This document shows positions 7,271-16,735 of a DNA stretch of 38,211 nt, in pieces (positions within the stretch are counted from its first letter, which is position 1; every line of letters starts with the position of its first letter). The stretch is from Tissierellia bacterium (GTDB lineage: Bacteria; Bacillota; Clostridia; Tissierellales; Peptoniphilaceae): the NCBI GenBank assembly GCA_012519495.1, contig JAAYQA010000078.1:1-38211 (forward strand), read 5' to 3'. The notes below the pieces were generated by a model, which saw only the letters and a list, made by a program, of their open reading frames with translations, was not told the origin of the DNA and made no database searches. A program made the translations under genes and the position numbers.

Positions 7271-8200
7271 ATGGCAAAATTTATTATTCGGCGGGTTTTT
7301 CTCGCCATTGTTACCGTATGGGTTATTATCACGGTTACTTTTTTTCTTATGAAAGCGATCCCCGGGGACCCCTTTCGCAAAGAAGGGAAAATGCCTGCGG
7401 TCGTCTACGAGAATCTTCTCGCCAAGTACGGTCTGGACAAGCCCGTAACCGAGCAGTACGGGATCTACCTGAAGAATATCCTGCGTGGTGATTTGGGCGC
7501 ATCGATGAAATCCCGGGTTGAAACCGTTAACGACATGGTATCACGCGGCGCGCCGGTGTCTTTCCAAATCGGTATACAGGCTTTTATTATAGCGATTCTT
7601 TTCGGCCCTGCCCTGGGCGCGATAGCCGCCTTGTTTCAAAACCGGCTTCCCGACTATATCTCGATGATACTTGCGATAATCGGTATATCGGTTCCCTCTT
7701 TTATCTTAGCCACCCTGCTGATTCAGTACGTAGCCAAAGGGAGCGAATTCTTCCCGATTGGCGGCTGGGGCACCTTTGCCCATTCGGTTTTGCCTGCGGT
7801 GGCTCTGTCGGTTATGCCGCTGGCTGCTACTGCCCGCTTGATGCGTTCTTCCATGCTGGAAGTATTGGGCCAGGATTATATTAAAACCGCAAAATCCAAG
7901 GGGATCAGCCAGTTTGCCGTCATTATGGGGCATGCCGTGCGCAATGCCATTTTACCGATTGTTTCGCAGATGGGCACAACGATCTCCAATCTGCTGGTCG
8001 GCTCCTTCGTCGTGGAAAAAATATTCGGGGTTCCGGGCATCGGCCGTTTCTTTGTGGACTCCGTAATCAACCGCGACTACACGCTGATCATGGGAATTAC
8101 CATATTCTACGCGGTGGTGCTGATATCGATGCTGTTGATCGTGGATATTCTGTATATCCTGATTGATCCGCGCATCAAACTGACCGGGGAGGCTGCCTAA
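7271..8200 (+). CDS. oppB: Oligopeptide ABC transporter permease OppB
   Basis: A 309-residue inner-membrane protein with about six membrane segments, the usual OppB/DppB length. The N-terminal MAKFIIRRVFLAI and TFFLMKAIPGDPF are characteristic of the B subunit, with a large outside loop after TM1. The cytoplasmic EAA loop that docks on the ATPases is seen as AKSKGISQFAVIMGHAVRN near residues 203-221, followed by the C-terminal DILYILIDPRIKL motif. It pairs with OppC to form the channel. Its TAA shares one base with the oppC ATG, so the two are translationally coupled. Confidence 0.93.
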   Translation: MAKFIIRRVFLAIVTVWVIITVTFFLMKAIPGDPFRKEGKMPAVVYENLLAKYGLDKPVTEQYGIYLKNILRGDLGASMKSRVETVNDMVSRGAPVSFQIGIQAFIIAILFGPALGAIAALFQNRLPDYISMILAIIGISVPSFILATLLIQYVAKGSEFFPIGGWGTFAHSVLPAVALSVMPLAATARLMRSSMLEVLGQDYIKTAKSKGISQFAVIMGHAVRNAILPIVSQMGTTISNLLVGSFVVEKIFGVPGIGRFFVDSVINRDYTLIMGITIFYAVVLISMLLIVDILYILIDPRIKLTGEAA

Positions 8201-9138
8201 TGGAACAATACCCACAGGAACTATTTCTCCCTGCGCAAAAAGAAGAAGATGCGGCAGAAGAGATCCGCCGGCCGTCCATTTCCTACTGGGCGGATGTATG
8301 GCGCCGCTTGTTCCAAAACAAACTCGCGATGACCGGTCTGGTACTCATTCTTCTCATGGGTCTGGCCGCCATCATTGTCCCCACGACCACCGGCATATCG
8401 TATTTCGAGCAGAACTACGATGCCATCAATGTCCAGCCGGGCAGTGAATTCTTGTTCGGTACGGACAATCTGGGGCGCGATATGCTAACCCGCGTTTGGG
8501 TCGGGACGCGCTATTCTCTGATTATCGGCTTGCTTGCCGCTTTAATCGACTTTGTGATCGGCGTCAGCTACGGTGGGATTGCCGGCATGGCCAGCCGCCG
8601 TGTCGATACGATCATGATGCGGGTTGCCGAAGTTGTGTACTCGATTCCCTATATGCTGATCGTCATACTCATGTCCGTAACCTTCAGTAATCAGCAGGGT
8701 GTCAGTCTGATGACAATGGTTCTGGCCATGACGATCACCGGATGGGTGCCCATGGCTATACTGGTACGCGGGCAGGTATTGCAGCTCAAAGAGAATGACT
8801 ATGTCATGGCCTCGCGATCGATGGGAGGCAAGGACCTGTTTATTCTCAAGAATCATATTATCCCCAATACCCTCGGTCCGATCCTCGTCAATGTGACCCT
8901 TACCATTCCGCGCGCGATCTTTGCCGAAGCCACCCTGAGCTTTATGTCTCTGGGGCTGCAGCCGCCCACCCCCTCTTTGGGTGTGTTGGTCAGTGAGGGC
9001 TTAAACTCCCTGGGAAGCACGTTGAATCTGGAATATCAGCTGATTATTCCGGCGATCGTGATTTCTCTGATCATGTTCTCCTTCAATGTGCTGGGCGATG
9101 GCATGCGCGACGCGTTAGACCCCCGATTACGAAAGTAG
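8200..9138 (+). CDS. oppC: Oligopeptide ABC transporter permease OppC
   Basis: A 312-residue permease with a cytoplasmic N-terminal arm (1-45), then LFQNKLAMTGLVLILL as first membrane helix, the conserved LFGTDNLGRDMLTRVWVGTRYS segment near 85-105 and about five further helices. The EAA loop is ASRSMGGKDLFILKNHIIPN near 206-225, and the C terminus carries the family ending GDGMRDALDPRLRK. Forms the channel with OppB. Comparing this intact copy with the minus-strand paralogue shows that the amber codon there lies upstream of the GRDIF motif. Ends with TAG, 5 bp before oppD. Confidence 0.93.
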   Translation: MEQYPQELFLPAQKEEDAAEEIRRPSISYWADVWRRLFQNKLAMTGLVLILLMGLAAIIVPTTTGISYFEQNYDAINVQPGSEFLFGTDNLGRDMLTRVWVGTRYSLIIGLLAALIDFVIGVSYGGIAGMASRRVDTIMMRVAEVVYSIPYMLIVILMSVTFSNQQGVSLMTMVLAMTITGWVPMAILVRGQVLQLKENDYVMASRSMGGKDLFILKNHIIPNTLGPILVNVTLTIPRAIFAEATLSFMSLGLQPPTPSLGVLVSEGLNSLGSTLNLEYQLIIPAIVISLIMFSFNVLGDGMRDALDPRLRK

Positions 9139-9143
9139 GCCGT

Positions 9144-10145
9144 ATGGACAATATTCTTGAAGTCAAAAACCTATCCGTTTCCTTCCAGACCTTTTTCGGG
9201 GAAGTGGAAGCGGTTCGCAATATTTCGTTTACGGTCCGGCGTGGGGAAACGCTCGCCGTCGTGGGCGAATCCGGTTGTGGAAAGAGCGTAACAGCCAATT
9301 CCATTGTGCAGCTTTTGCCACAGCCTCCTGCGATTTACAAAAACGGAGAGATCCTCTTTAACGGGGATAATCTTCTGAAAAAAAACAAAAAAGAGATCGA
9401 ATCCATCCGCGGAAACCGGATCTCCATGGTGTTTCAGGATCCGATGACCTCGTTGAATCCCACGATGAAAGTCGGCGCCCAAATTGTGGAAGGACTTCGC
9501 AAACACCGTTCGCTTTCCGGGCAGCAGGCGCATAAGATCGCTGTGGAAACCCTGAAGCTGGTCAGTGTACCCCAAGCCGAAAAGCGCGCCAATCAATACC
9601 CCCACGAGTTTTCCGGCGGAATGCGTCAGCGCGTTATGATTGCCATTGCGATGGTATCCGAGCCGGCTTTGCTCATTGCGGACGAGCCGACCACCGCACT
9701 GGATGTCACGGTACAAGCACAGATTCTGGATCTGATGAAAAAGATCAAGGAAGAAAAGCAAACCTCCATTATTCTGATCACGCACGATCTGGGCGTCGTT
9801 GCCGATATGGCGGAACGCGTGGTTGTTATGTATGCGGGCCAGATTCTGGAAGAAGGCACGGTGCTGGAGATCTTTAAATCGCCGAGCCATCCCTATACGA
9901 AGAATCTGCTGAAAGCCGTACCCCGTTTGGATATGAACCGCAGCGAATCGCTGTATTCGATTGCGGGTTCGCCGCCGGACCTGTATATCCCGCCCAAGGG
10001 TTGTTCGTTTTATGACCGCTGTGACTCAGCCATGCGCATCTGCAAAGAGCATATGCCGGAGCTGGAGAGTCACAGTCCGACGCATAAGAGCCGCTGTTGG
10101 CTGCATCATCCGATGGCCATGCAACAAAAGGAGGCAAAAGGATGA
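9144..10145 (+). CDS. oppD: Oligopeptide ABC transporter ATPase OppD
   Basis: A 333-residue cytoplasmic ATPase. Walker A GESGCGKS (41-48), Q-loop VFQDP (96-100), signature FSGGMRQR (156-163) and Walker B LLIADEP (176-182) are intact, with the H-loop His in ITHDLG. The C-terminal oligopeptide-transporter extension holds a cysteine cluster (CSFYDRC...C...C), which in characterised OppD/DppD proteins binds a 4Fe-4S cluster. Works as a heterodimer with OppF. Its TGA overlaps the oppF ATG in an ATGA junction. Confidence 0.94.
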   Translation: MDNILEVKNLSVSFQTFFGEVEAVRNISFTVRRGETLAVVGESGCGKSVTANSIVQLLPQPPAIYKNGEILFNGDNLLKKNKKEIESIRGNRISMVFQDPMTSLNPTMKVGAQIVEGLRKHRSLSGQQAHKIAVETLKLVSVPQAEKRANQYPHEFSGGMRQRVMIAIAMVSEPALLIADEPTTALDVTVQAQILDLMKKIKEEKQTSIILITHDLGVVADMAERVVVMYAGQILEEGTVLEIFKSPSHPYTKNLLKAVPRLDMNRSESLYSIAGSPPDLYIPPKGCSFYDRCDSAMRICKEHMPELESHSPTHKSRCWLHHPMAMQQKEAKG

Positions 10146-11113
10146 AAGATGTCCTGATACAAGTCGAAGATTTAAAGAAATATTTTCGTGTCGGCAAAGG
10201 CAATCTGAAGGCCGTGGACGGACTTTCCTTTTCCATTCATCAGGGCGAAACGGTGGGGCTGGTCGGCGAATCCGGCTGTGGGAAGTCGACCGCCGGGCGT
10301 ACGATGCTCCGGCTCTATGAACCCACCGGCGGCCGCGTCCTGTTTAAAGGCACCGATGTGTTTTCCGCCGGTTCGCGTGAAATGCATGAACTGCGAAAAA
10401 AAATGCAGATGATCTTTCAGGACCCGTATGCGTCGTTGAATCCGCGCATGACGGTTACCGATATTATCTCCGAGCCTTTTTCGATCTATGGCCTGTATCC
10501 CCATCGGGCAGAAAGAGAACAAAAGGTGGCGGATCTGCTCCGTCTGGTCGGTCTGAGCGAAGAACATGCAAACCGCTTTCCGCATGAATTCTCCGGCGGC
10601 CAAAGACAAAGGATCGGCGTGGCGCGGGCCATGGCATTGGAACCCGATTTTATCATCTGCGACGAACCGATCTCCGCTTTGGATGTATCCATCCAGGCAC
10701 AGATCGTCAATCTGTTAAAGGAGATTCAGCGCGAACGCGATATTACGCTGTTGTTTATCGCCCATGACCTTTCCATGGTACGCTATATATCCGACCGCGT
10801 ATGCGTGATGTATCTAGGAAAAATGATGGAAGTGGCCCCTTCGGAAGACCTGTACCATACGCCGCTGCATCCGTATACACGCGCGCTGTTGTCTGCGATC
10901 CCTGTACCGGATCCGGTTGTACAGCACGAACGCCGGCGCATCAAATTGGAAGGCGATGTCCCCAGCCCGATCGACCCCAAGGAGGGATGCCGGTTTGTGG
11001 ACCGTTGTTCCTATGCCGAACCGCGCTGTCGGGAAATCACCCCCGAACAAAGAGAGCTTCGTCCCAATCATTGGGTTGCCTGCCATCGGGCAGACGAGCT
11101 GTTTCTAAAATAA
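10142..11113 (+). CDS. oppF: Oligopeptide ABC transporter ATPase OppF
   Basis: A 323-residue ATPase. The start at 10142 follows AAAAGGAGG and overlaps the oppD stop; a start 45 bp upstream would lie inside oppD without a site. Walker A GESGCGKS (42-49), Q-loop IFQDP, signature FSGGQRQR (150-157), Walker B IICDEP (171-176) and the C-terminal cysteine cluster (CRFVDRC...C...C) are all regular. Last gene of the intact opp operon; a long two-way terminator begins within its last codons. Confidence 0.94.
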   Translation: MKDVLIQVEDLKKYFRVGKGNLKAVDGLSFSIHQGETVGLVGESGCGKSTAGRTMLRLYEPTGGRVLFKGTDVFSAGSREMHELRKKMQMIFQDPYASLNPRMTVTDIISEPFSIYGLYPHRAEREQKVADLLRLVGLSEEHANRFPHEFSGGQRQRIGVARAMALEPDFIICDEPISALDVSIQAQIVNLLKEIQRERDITLLFIAHDLSMVRYISDRVCVMYLGKMMEVAPSEDLYHTPLHPYTRALLSAIPVPDPVVQHERRRIKLEGDVPSPIDPKEGCRFVDRCSYAEPRCREITPEQRELRPNHWVACHRADELFLK

Positions 11114-11147
11114 GAGCAGCGGACACAAAGTCCGCTGCTCTTATTTT
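11107..11147. terminator. Very strong two-way terminator between convergent opp operons
   Basis: Perfect 18-bp stem (11107-11124 with 11130-11147), 5-base ACAAA loop, A-rich on the left and T-rich on the right, so it ends transcripts from both sides. It begins inside the last codons of oppF and ends 5 bp before the stop of the opposing ATPase gene. Confidence 0.95.
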
Positions 11148-11152
11148 GTTCA

Positions 11153-12280
11153 CTACAGTTGGTCGGTCTTCGGGAGTTCTCCTTCCGACTCTTTTCTTTC
11201 TTTTTCTACCAATACTTCTTCGGTAGTTTGTTCTTCATAGTGTTCCTGGGTGGTTTTTTCTTCCCGGCTTTTCTGTTTGTCCTTGCCGGTGGAAAGAATC
11301 GTGCGCCCTGCTTCCAGTCCGTTGTCATACAGATGACAGGCTACAAAATGGCCGTCTGCAATTTCGACTAATTGCGGGGTCACCTGCCGGCATACATCCA
11401 TCGCGTGCATGCACCGGCCGGCAAAGCGGCAATCTTCTTTCGGATCGATCGGGCTGGGTACGTCCCCTTCCAAAAAGATCCGGTGGCGCTCCAGGCCGTA
11501 TTTCGGAATCGGGATCGCCGAAAGCAGCGCTTGCGTATAGGGGTGCAACGGATTTTCAAAGATGCTGACATAGTCTGTCAGTTCCACAATTTTCCCCAGA
11601 TACATAACAGCAATCCGGTCGGATATATGCCGGACCACGCTCAGGTCGTGCGAAATGAACAGATAGGTCAGATGCATCTTGTCCTGCAGAGTATCCATCA
11701 GATTGAGAATCTGTGCCTGGATGGATACATCCAGGGCGGAAACCGGCTCGTCCATGACGATGAATTTGGGTTCCAGGATCAGTGCCCGCGCAATGCCGAT
11801 TCTCTGGCGGCGGCCGCCGTCCAGTTCGTGCGGGTAGGATCCCGCCAGACGATCTTCCAGACCGACCGTTTTCATCATATCGTAGACGCGTTCTTCCATC
11901 TCTTTTTCGTTTTTCGCGATGTGATTAACGCGCAAAGGGTCCGCGATCAGGTCAAAGGTATTCATGCGGGGATTCAGCGAGGAATACGGATCCTGGAATA
12001 CAATCTGCATTTCCTGGCGCATTTTTTTCAGTTCCGCACTTCCCCGATACGCCATTACATCTTTATCGTCCAGATGAATGGTTCCGTCGGTTGGTTCATG
12101 CAAACGAATGATCGCGCGTCCGACCGTCGACTTTCCGCAGCCGGATTCGCCGACCAGCCCCAGTGTCTCACCCCGACCGATATTGAAACTGACATCATCC
12201 ACTGCATGCAGCATGCCTTTTTTTGTCGGGAAGTATTTTTTTAGATTCCGTACGCGCAGGAAATCTGCTTTATTCTCCAT
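11153..12280 (-). CDS. Second oligopeptide/dipeptide ABC transporter ATPase (OppF/DppF type) with charged C-terminal tail
   Basis: A 375-residue ATPase. The start at 12280 has AAAGGAGG upstream and overlaps the preceding gene by 11 bp; a longer reading frame to 12421 lies wholly inside that gene. Walker A GESGCGKS (44-51), Q-loop VFQDP (94-98) and Walker B IVMDEP (174-179) are regular. The signature is LDGGRRQR (153-160) instead of the usual FSGGQRQR seen in the plus-strand OppF; I recall this variant from other Firmicute OppF-like proteins, so it need not be inactive. After the Cys motif (CRFAGRC...C...C) comes an unusual hydrophilic tail of about 45 residues (330-375) rich in Lys, Glu and Thr. 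Last gene of an operon whose binding protein and C permease are broken. Confidence 0.9.
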   Translation of the reverse strand: MENKADFLRVRNLKKYFPTKKGMLHAVDDVSFNIGRGETLGLVGESGCGKSTVGRAIIRLHEPTDGTIHLDDKDVMAYRGSAELKKMRQEMQIVFQDPYSSLNPRMNTFDLIADPLRVNHIAKNEKEMEERVYDMMKTVGLEDRLAGSYPHELDGGRRQRIGIARALILEPKFIVMDEPVSALDVSIQAQILNLMDTLQDKMHLTYLFISHDLSVVRHISDRIAVMYLGKIVELTDYVSIFENPLHPYTQALLSAIPIPKYGLERHRIFLEGDVPSPIDPKEDCRFAGRCMHAMDVCRQVTPQLVEIADGHFVACHLYDNGLEAGRTILSTGKDKQKSREEKTTQEHYEEQTTEEVLVEKERKESEGELPKTDQL

Positions 12281-13265
12281 GGGCACCCTCCTTTGGAACG
12301 GATCCTTTTGTATACAGATGGCAGGCGACAAAATGTCCGGGCCGCGCCTCCACAAATTCCGGGAATGTTTCTTTGCAAATATCCATGCAGTGCGTGCAGC
12401 GCGGATGGAATTTGCAGCCACTCGGCAGATTGGAAGGATCCGGCGGGGAACCGGGGATCACCTGTAATCGGTCGGTGTCTTCATCCAGACTGGGAATCGA
12501 ATTAAACAAGCCGACGGTATAAGGATGCAGCGTTTCGCTGTACAGGTCTTTGACCGACGCATGCTCGATAATCGTACCGGCATAAATGACCGACACATTA
12601 TCACAGGATTCTGCCACCACACCCAGATCGTGCGTAATCAGGATCATCGATGTGTTGAATTGTTTTTTCAGATCCTTGATCAGTTCCAGAACCTGGGCCT
12701 GTATGGTTACATCCAAGGCGGTTGTCGGTTCATCCGCAATGATCAGCTCCGGATTGCAGGCCAAAGCCATCGCAATTACCACGCGCTGTTTCATCCCGCC
12801 CGAGAACTGATGCGGGTAGTCGTTGATGCGTTCTTTTCGGATCCCGACGAGCTCCAGCATGCGTTCCGCTTCCGCTTTCAGCTCTTCTTTGGTCATCTTG
12901 TTATGCAGCGACAGAACTTCTTCGATCTGGTCGCCGACGGTCATAATCGGGTTGAGGGAAGTCATCGGATCCTGGAAAATCATGGACACTTTATTGCCGC
13001 GGATATTAAACATATCGCGTTCTTTTACCTTAAAGAGATCCTGTCCGTCCAGGATAATTTCTCCCGAGGAAACTTTTCCGGGCGGCTGGGCAATCAGCTT
13101 CATAATGGCCAGCGCCGTGGTGGTTTTACCGGCACCGGTTTCTCCGACAAAGCCTAAGGTTTCCCCGCGCCCCACCGAAAGATCCAGGTGATTGACCGCA
13201 TGCACCAAGCCGGAATCCGTTTCGTATTGTACACTTAAATTCTTTATCTCCAGTAATTTGCTCAT
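12270..13265 (-). CDS. Second oligopeptide/dipeptide ABC transporter ATPase (OppD/DppD type)
   Basis: A 331-residue ATPase with Walker A GETGAGKT (41-48), Q-loop IFQDP, signature FSGGMKQR, Walker B LIIADEP and the C-terminal cysteine cluster ([14 protein letters not shown]...C) typical of OppD/DppD. Normal length and no defect seen. It starts 3 bp after the interrupted permease gene and its end overlaps the next ATPase gene by 11 bp, showing tight coupling within the operon. Confidence 0.93.
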   Translation of the reverse strand: MSKLLEIKNLSVQYETDSGLVHAVNHLDLSVGRGETLGFVGETGAGKTTTALAIMKLIAQPPGKVSSGEIILDGQDLFKVKERDMFNIRGNKVSMIFQDPMTSLNPIMTVGDQIEEVLSLHNKMTKEELKAEAERMLELVGIRKERINDYPHQFSGGMKQRVVIAMALACNPELIIADEPTTALDVTIQAQVLELIKDLKKQFNTSMILITHDLGVVAESCDNVSVIYAGTIIEHASVKDLYSETLHPYTVGLFNSIPSLDEDTDRLQVIPGSPPDPSNLPSGCKFHPRCTHCMDICKETFPEFVEARPGHFVACHLYTKGSVPKEGAHGE

Positions 13266-13268
13266 CTT

Positions 13269-14150
13269 CTACCTCTTTAACTTCGGATCGAGTGCGTCAC
13301 GCAGGCCGTCTCCCAGCACATTCAAGGCGAAAATGGTGGTGACGATCGCTAAGCCCGGGAAGATAGTCATATACCAATGATCCCGGATATAGTCGCGTCC
13401 GCCTGAGAGCATCGCGCCCCATTCCGGTGTGGGAGGCTCCAGACCGAGTCCGATAAAGCTGAGGCCGGCTGCGTTGATAATGGCATAAGCCACACCCAAT
13501 GTCGCCTGCACAATAATCGGCGCCATACAGTTCGGAATGATATGCTTCAGGATAATGCGAAAGTCGGATGAGCCGTTGGCTTTGGCAGCTTCGACAAATT
13601 CCATGTCGCGAATCGACAAAACCGAGGAGCGGACGATCCGTGCATAGCCGGGTATGGCCGCGATCCCGACGGCGATCATCAGATTTGCCAGGCCCGGCCC
13701 CAGAGCCGCCAGTATGGCGATAGCCAAAAGTATGTCCGGGATCGACTGCAGTACGTCGATAAAGCGCATGAGCGCAATATCGATCCGCCCGCCGTAATAA
13801 CCGGTTACGGCACCGATCAGGGTTCCGATTACAAGCGCAATCCCGACCGATATAAAACCGACCTTCAGGGAAATCCGGGAACCGTATACGACGCGGCTGA
13901 AAATATCTCTGCCCAAATCATCGGTACCAAACCAGTGTTCGGCAGAAGGCGGCTGAAACTGGCTGGCCAGATCCTATTCGGCAAAACCGTAGGGGGCAAT
14001 CTGATCGGCGAAAATCGCCACCAATACGAGTACGATCAGGATAAAAAGACCCACCATGGCGAGCTTGTTGCGTCGCATGCGAATCCACATATCCTGCAAA
14101 TTGCGAAAACGTCCACGTTTGGTTGTATTGGACTGTTGTGTCATTTCCAT
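13269..14150 (-). pseudogene. OppC-type permease interrupted by an in-frame amber codon
   Basis: Reading the minus strand from the ATG at 14150 (AGGAGG upstream) gives a normal OppC-type start: charged arm, then NKLAMVGLFILIVLVLVAIF as first membrane helix. Codon 59 is TAG (13976-13974), in the context YGFAE-stop-DLASQFQPP. Translation in the same frame continues as a perfect permease through LGRDIF and the EAA loop (AKANGSSDFRIILKHIIPN) to the family ending GDGLRDALDPKLKR, 293 positions in all. There is no frameshift. A CAG (Gln) to TAG change explains it. A restart downstream would lack the first membrane helix and has no clear ribosome site. Most likely a recently inactivated gene; a sequence error remains possible. 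Confidence 0.85.
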
Positions 14151-14162
14151 ATTCCTTGCCTC

Positions 14163-15092
14163 CTACACATACTTCGTCTTAATACGCGGGTCGACGAAAG
14201 TATACAACAGGTCGACGACGAGGTTTACGATAGCGAAAGCGACTGCGACAAACAGTACACAGCCCAGCACCATCGGGGCGTCGCGCATCTTGATCGAATC
14301 CACCATTAAGCGGCCGATACCGGGGATCGAAAATATAACTTCGGTCATGAGCGCACCGCCCATCAATTGCCCGAACTGGATCCCGGTAATCGTGATGATA
14401 GGAATCAGTGCGTTGCCCAGCGCGTGGCGCCAGATAACCACATTTTCCCGTTGTCCTTTTGCACGCGCGGTTTTGATATAGTCTTTTCGGATGACTTCCA
14501 GCATCGACGAACGCGTCATGCGCGTGATAACGGAAACCGATTGGGCGCCCAATGCGATCGACGGCAGAATCATCTGCGCCGGTGTGCTGAATCCGGAAGC
14601 CGGAAGCCAGCCCAATTGCACAGAAAACAGCATGATCAAAAGAAGTCCCAGCCAGAATACCGGCATGGATATTCCGATCAAGGCAAAAATCATGGTGATA
14701 TTGTCGAAAATGGAATACTGTTTGATCGCAGAAATAATCCCGATCGGCACACCCAAAAGCACGGCAAAGAGGATCGCGAAAAAGGCAAGCCGGATTGTTG
14801 TGCCTGCGCGGCTGAGGATCTCCTGTGAAACCGGTAATTTACTGATATAGGAAGAGCCTAAGTCGCCTTTGGTGGCAATATTTTTCAGATATCTGCCATA
14901 CTGCACAAGAAACGGATCGTCCAGACCCATTTCCTCACGCAATTGTACAACGGCTTCTTCCGGTGCGGACGGGCCCAGTGCGTTTCTGGCCGGATCCCCC
15001 GGTGTTATGTATAAGAGTGCGAATACGATAAAACTGACTCCCAGCATAATCGGAATCAGAAACAATATCCGCTTGATAACGTATTTTGTCAT
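14163..15092 (-). CDS. Second peptide ABC transporter permease (OppB/DppB type)
   Basis: A 309-residue membrane protein with about six membrane segments and the B-subunit opening MTKYVIKRILFLIP followed by YITPGDPARN. The EAA loop ARAKGQRENVVIWRHALGN and the ending DLLYTFVDPRIK are regular. AAAGGGA precedes the ATG. Open over its full length, unlike its partner permease and the binding protein on either side. It lies 12 bp before the interrupted OppC-type gene. Confidence 0.93.
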   Translation of the reverse strand: MTKYVIKRILFLIPIMLGVSFIVFALLYITPGDPARNALGPSAPEEAVVQLREEMGLDDPFLVQYGRYLKNIATKGDLGSSYISKLPVSQEILSRAGTTIRLAFFAILFAVLLGVPIGIISAIKQYSIFDNITMIFALIGISMPVFWLGLLLIMLFSVQLGWLPASGFSTPAQMILPSIALGAQSVSVITRMTRSSMLEVIRKDYIKTARAKGQRENVVIWRHALGNALIPIITITGIQFGQLMGGALMTEVIFSIPGIGRLMVDSIKMRDAPMVLGCVLFVAVAFAIVNLVVDLLYTFVDPRIKTKYV

Positions 15093-15116
15093 TCTATCCC
15101 TTTCCCTTCAAAGCAA

Positions 15117-15137
15117 GAGGGGAGCAGCGCTCCCCTC
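15117..15137 (-). terminator. Hairpin between the second binding-protein gene and its permease
   Basis: Perfect 9-bp stem GAGGGGAGC (15117-15125) / GCTCCCCTC (15129-15137) with a 3-base loop, just after the binding-protein stop. No clear T run on the minus strand, so a processing or 3' end-stabilising hairpin is more likely than a full terminator. It mirrors the hairpin found after oppA in the intact operon. Confidence 0.6.
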
Positions 15138-15142
15138 GCACC

Positions 15143-16675
15143 CTACTGTGCTGCCGATTTTGTTACTTCACGAAGGTTGTACCAACCAAATGGTGATAGT
15201 TCAAGGTTCTCGATGTTCGCGCTGGTTCCTACGAACAATTCTCCGTTATACTGCGGAACCCAGGCTGTAATGTCAATGATTCTTTCCTGTGCCTGTTTGT
15301 AAAGCTCGGCGCGTTCGGGTCCGTCTTCCAGCTCTCTGGCTTGCTCCAAAATACCGTCGAGTTCAGCGTCTTCCAGATAAATGTAGTTTCCGCCTTCGCC
15401 TTTCGCCGAAGAATGGAAGCAGGGGAACAGGAAGGTGTCGGGATCCGGTGAGTCCGCAATCCAGGCAATTTCAAACATATCCTGCTGCCCGTTTTTGATC
15501 AGATCGTTGAAGGCCGACCATTCCAATACATTGATCGAAACGTCAATCCCTACTTCAGACAATTGTTCTTTAATAATGGTTGCCATATCGATCCGTTGTT
15601 TACGGTCATTTGTCGAAATCGTGGTTTCAAATCCGTTCTCGAAACCGGCTTCTTTCAACAGTTCTTTGGCTCTTTCGATATCGCGGGTTTTCGGTTGCAT
15701 ATCATCGGCTACCGAGTAGGTCAGTGTCGGAGGCATCGGGCTGCTTGCCGTACGTCCTACGCCGTGCCAGACGGCTTTGATGATCGCGTCCATATCGATG
15801 GCATAGCTTACCGCTTCGCGCACTTTTTCATTGTCAAACGGTGCTTTTTGTGTATTGAATCCGAGATAGGTTGTTCCATAGTCAAAACTTCATAATAAGG
15901 CAAGCTTATCGTTTCCTTCAACCTTCTCCAAGTCATTCGGTGCGATATCGTAAGCTACATCCACGCCACCCGATTCCAGTTCGATCAGACGGTTGGTAGC
16001 TTCCGGAATAATACGGTAGGTTAAGGTTTTGTACGCAGTTTTCTCGCCGTGATAGTCTTCAAATCGCTCCAGGACGATACTGTCGGCTTTTCTCCAGGAT
16101 ACAAACTTCACCGCACCCGTTCCTACCGGGTTTTGTGCATAGGAGTCGCCGCCTTCGGTCACGGCTTTTTCATTTACGATGAAACCGCCCGGATGGCAAA
16201 GCGCCGCCAGAATACCGGTATACGGACGAATCAGTTTGAATTCTACGGTATAATCGTCGTTGGCTTTGATCGTTTCCGGATCAATGGTGTTAAACAGGTG
16301 GCGCACATTGGGTGCTTCGCACGCTCTTTTTAAAGAAAAGACTACGTCCGATGCTTTTAATTCTTCCCCATTATGGAATTTCACGCCTTCTTTTAATTTG
16401 AATACATACGTAACATCATCCGGCTGTTCTACGCTTTCGGCCAGATTCGGTACGGTCGATCCGTCTTCTGCCAGAGAAACCAGACCTTCATATAACTGTA
16501 CCATTACATTACTGGATTGATTGTCGTTGGTGGCTACCGGGTCCAATGCGATGGCATCGCCGCTTGAGGCGATCGTCAGCGTTTCGTCGGCTGCAGCCGC
16601 ATCTTCACCGCCACAGGCCGTGAATGAAAGCAGCATAACGACAGCCAGAAGTAAAACCCCTATTTTCTTGTGCAT
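15143..16675 (-). pseudogene. Peptide-binding lipoprotein interrupted by an in-frame TGA
   Basis: From the ATG at 16675 (AGGAGG upstream) the frame encodes a family-5 binding protein. It has a signal peptide with lipobox SFTAC (Cys21), the domain opening TLTIASSGDAIALDPVATND, and VTYVFKLKEGVKFHNGEEL. Codon 262 is TGA (15892-15890), in the context DKLALL-stop-SFDYGTTYLGFN. The same frame then runs on through the family motif APFDNEKVREAVSYAID to the normal end, 510 positions in total. No shift of frame is needed. A CGA (Arg) to TGA change explains it. The first half alone would be an exported fragment without the second lobe. With the amber codon in the permease, this points to loss of the whole operon. 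Confidence 0.87.
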
Positions 16676-16694
16676 AGGTTCCTCCTCATGTGTT

Positions 16695-16718
16695 CTGAAA
16701 CGATGTCATCGTTTTCAG
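16695..16718. promoter_or_regulatory. Palindrome in the leader of the second opp operon
   Basis: The inner repeat AAACGATG-T-CATCGTTT (16698-16714) is perfect, and the flanks CTGA / TCAG extend it with one extra base. It sits about 11-34 bp after the predicted transcription start, the classic position for a repressor operator; no regulator gene is adjacent. Confidence 0.55.
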
Positions 16719-16735
16719 TATGTTTATCGTGCATG

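Noticed and set aside
13269..13916. A separate 215-residue permease gene starting at TTG
   Set aside because: It would lack the first membrane helix, has no clear ribosome site, and the upstream frame supplies the missing N terminus up to the amber codon.
13974..15892. Reassignment of TAG (pyrrolysine) or TGA (selenocysteine) as sense codons
   Set aside because: Both codons end many intact genes here: TAG ends dnaA, gyrA and mnmE; TGA ends parA, dnaN and oppD. The two interrupted proteins are not known Sec or Pyl families, and no SECIS-like hairpin stands out after the TGA.
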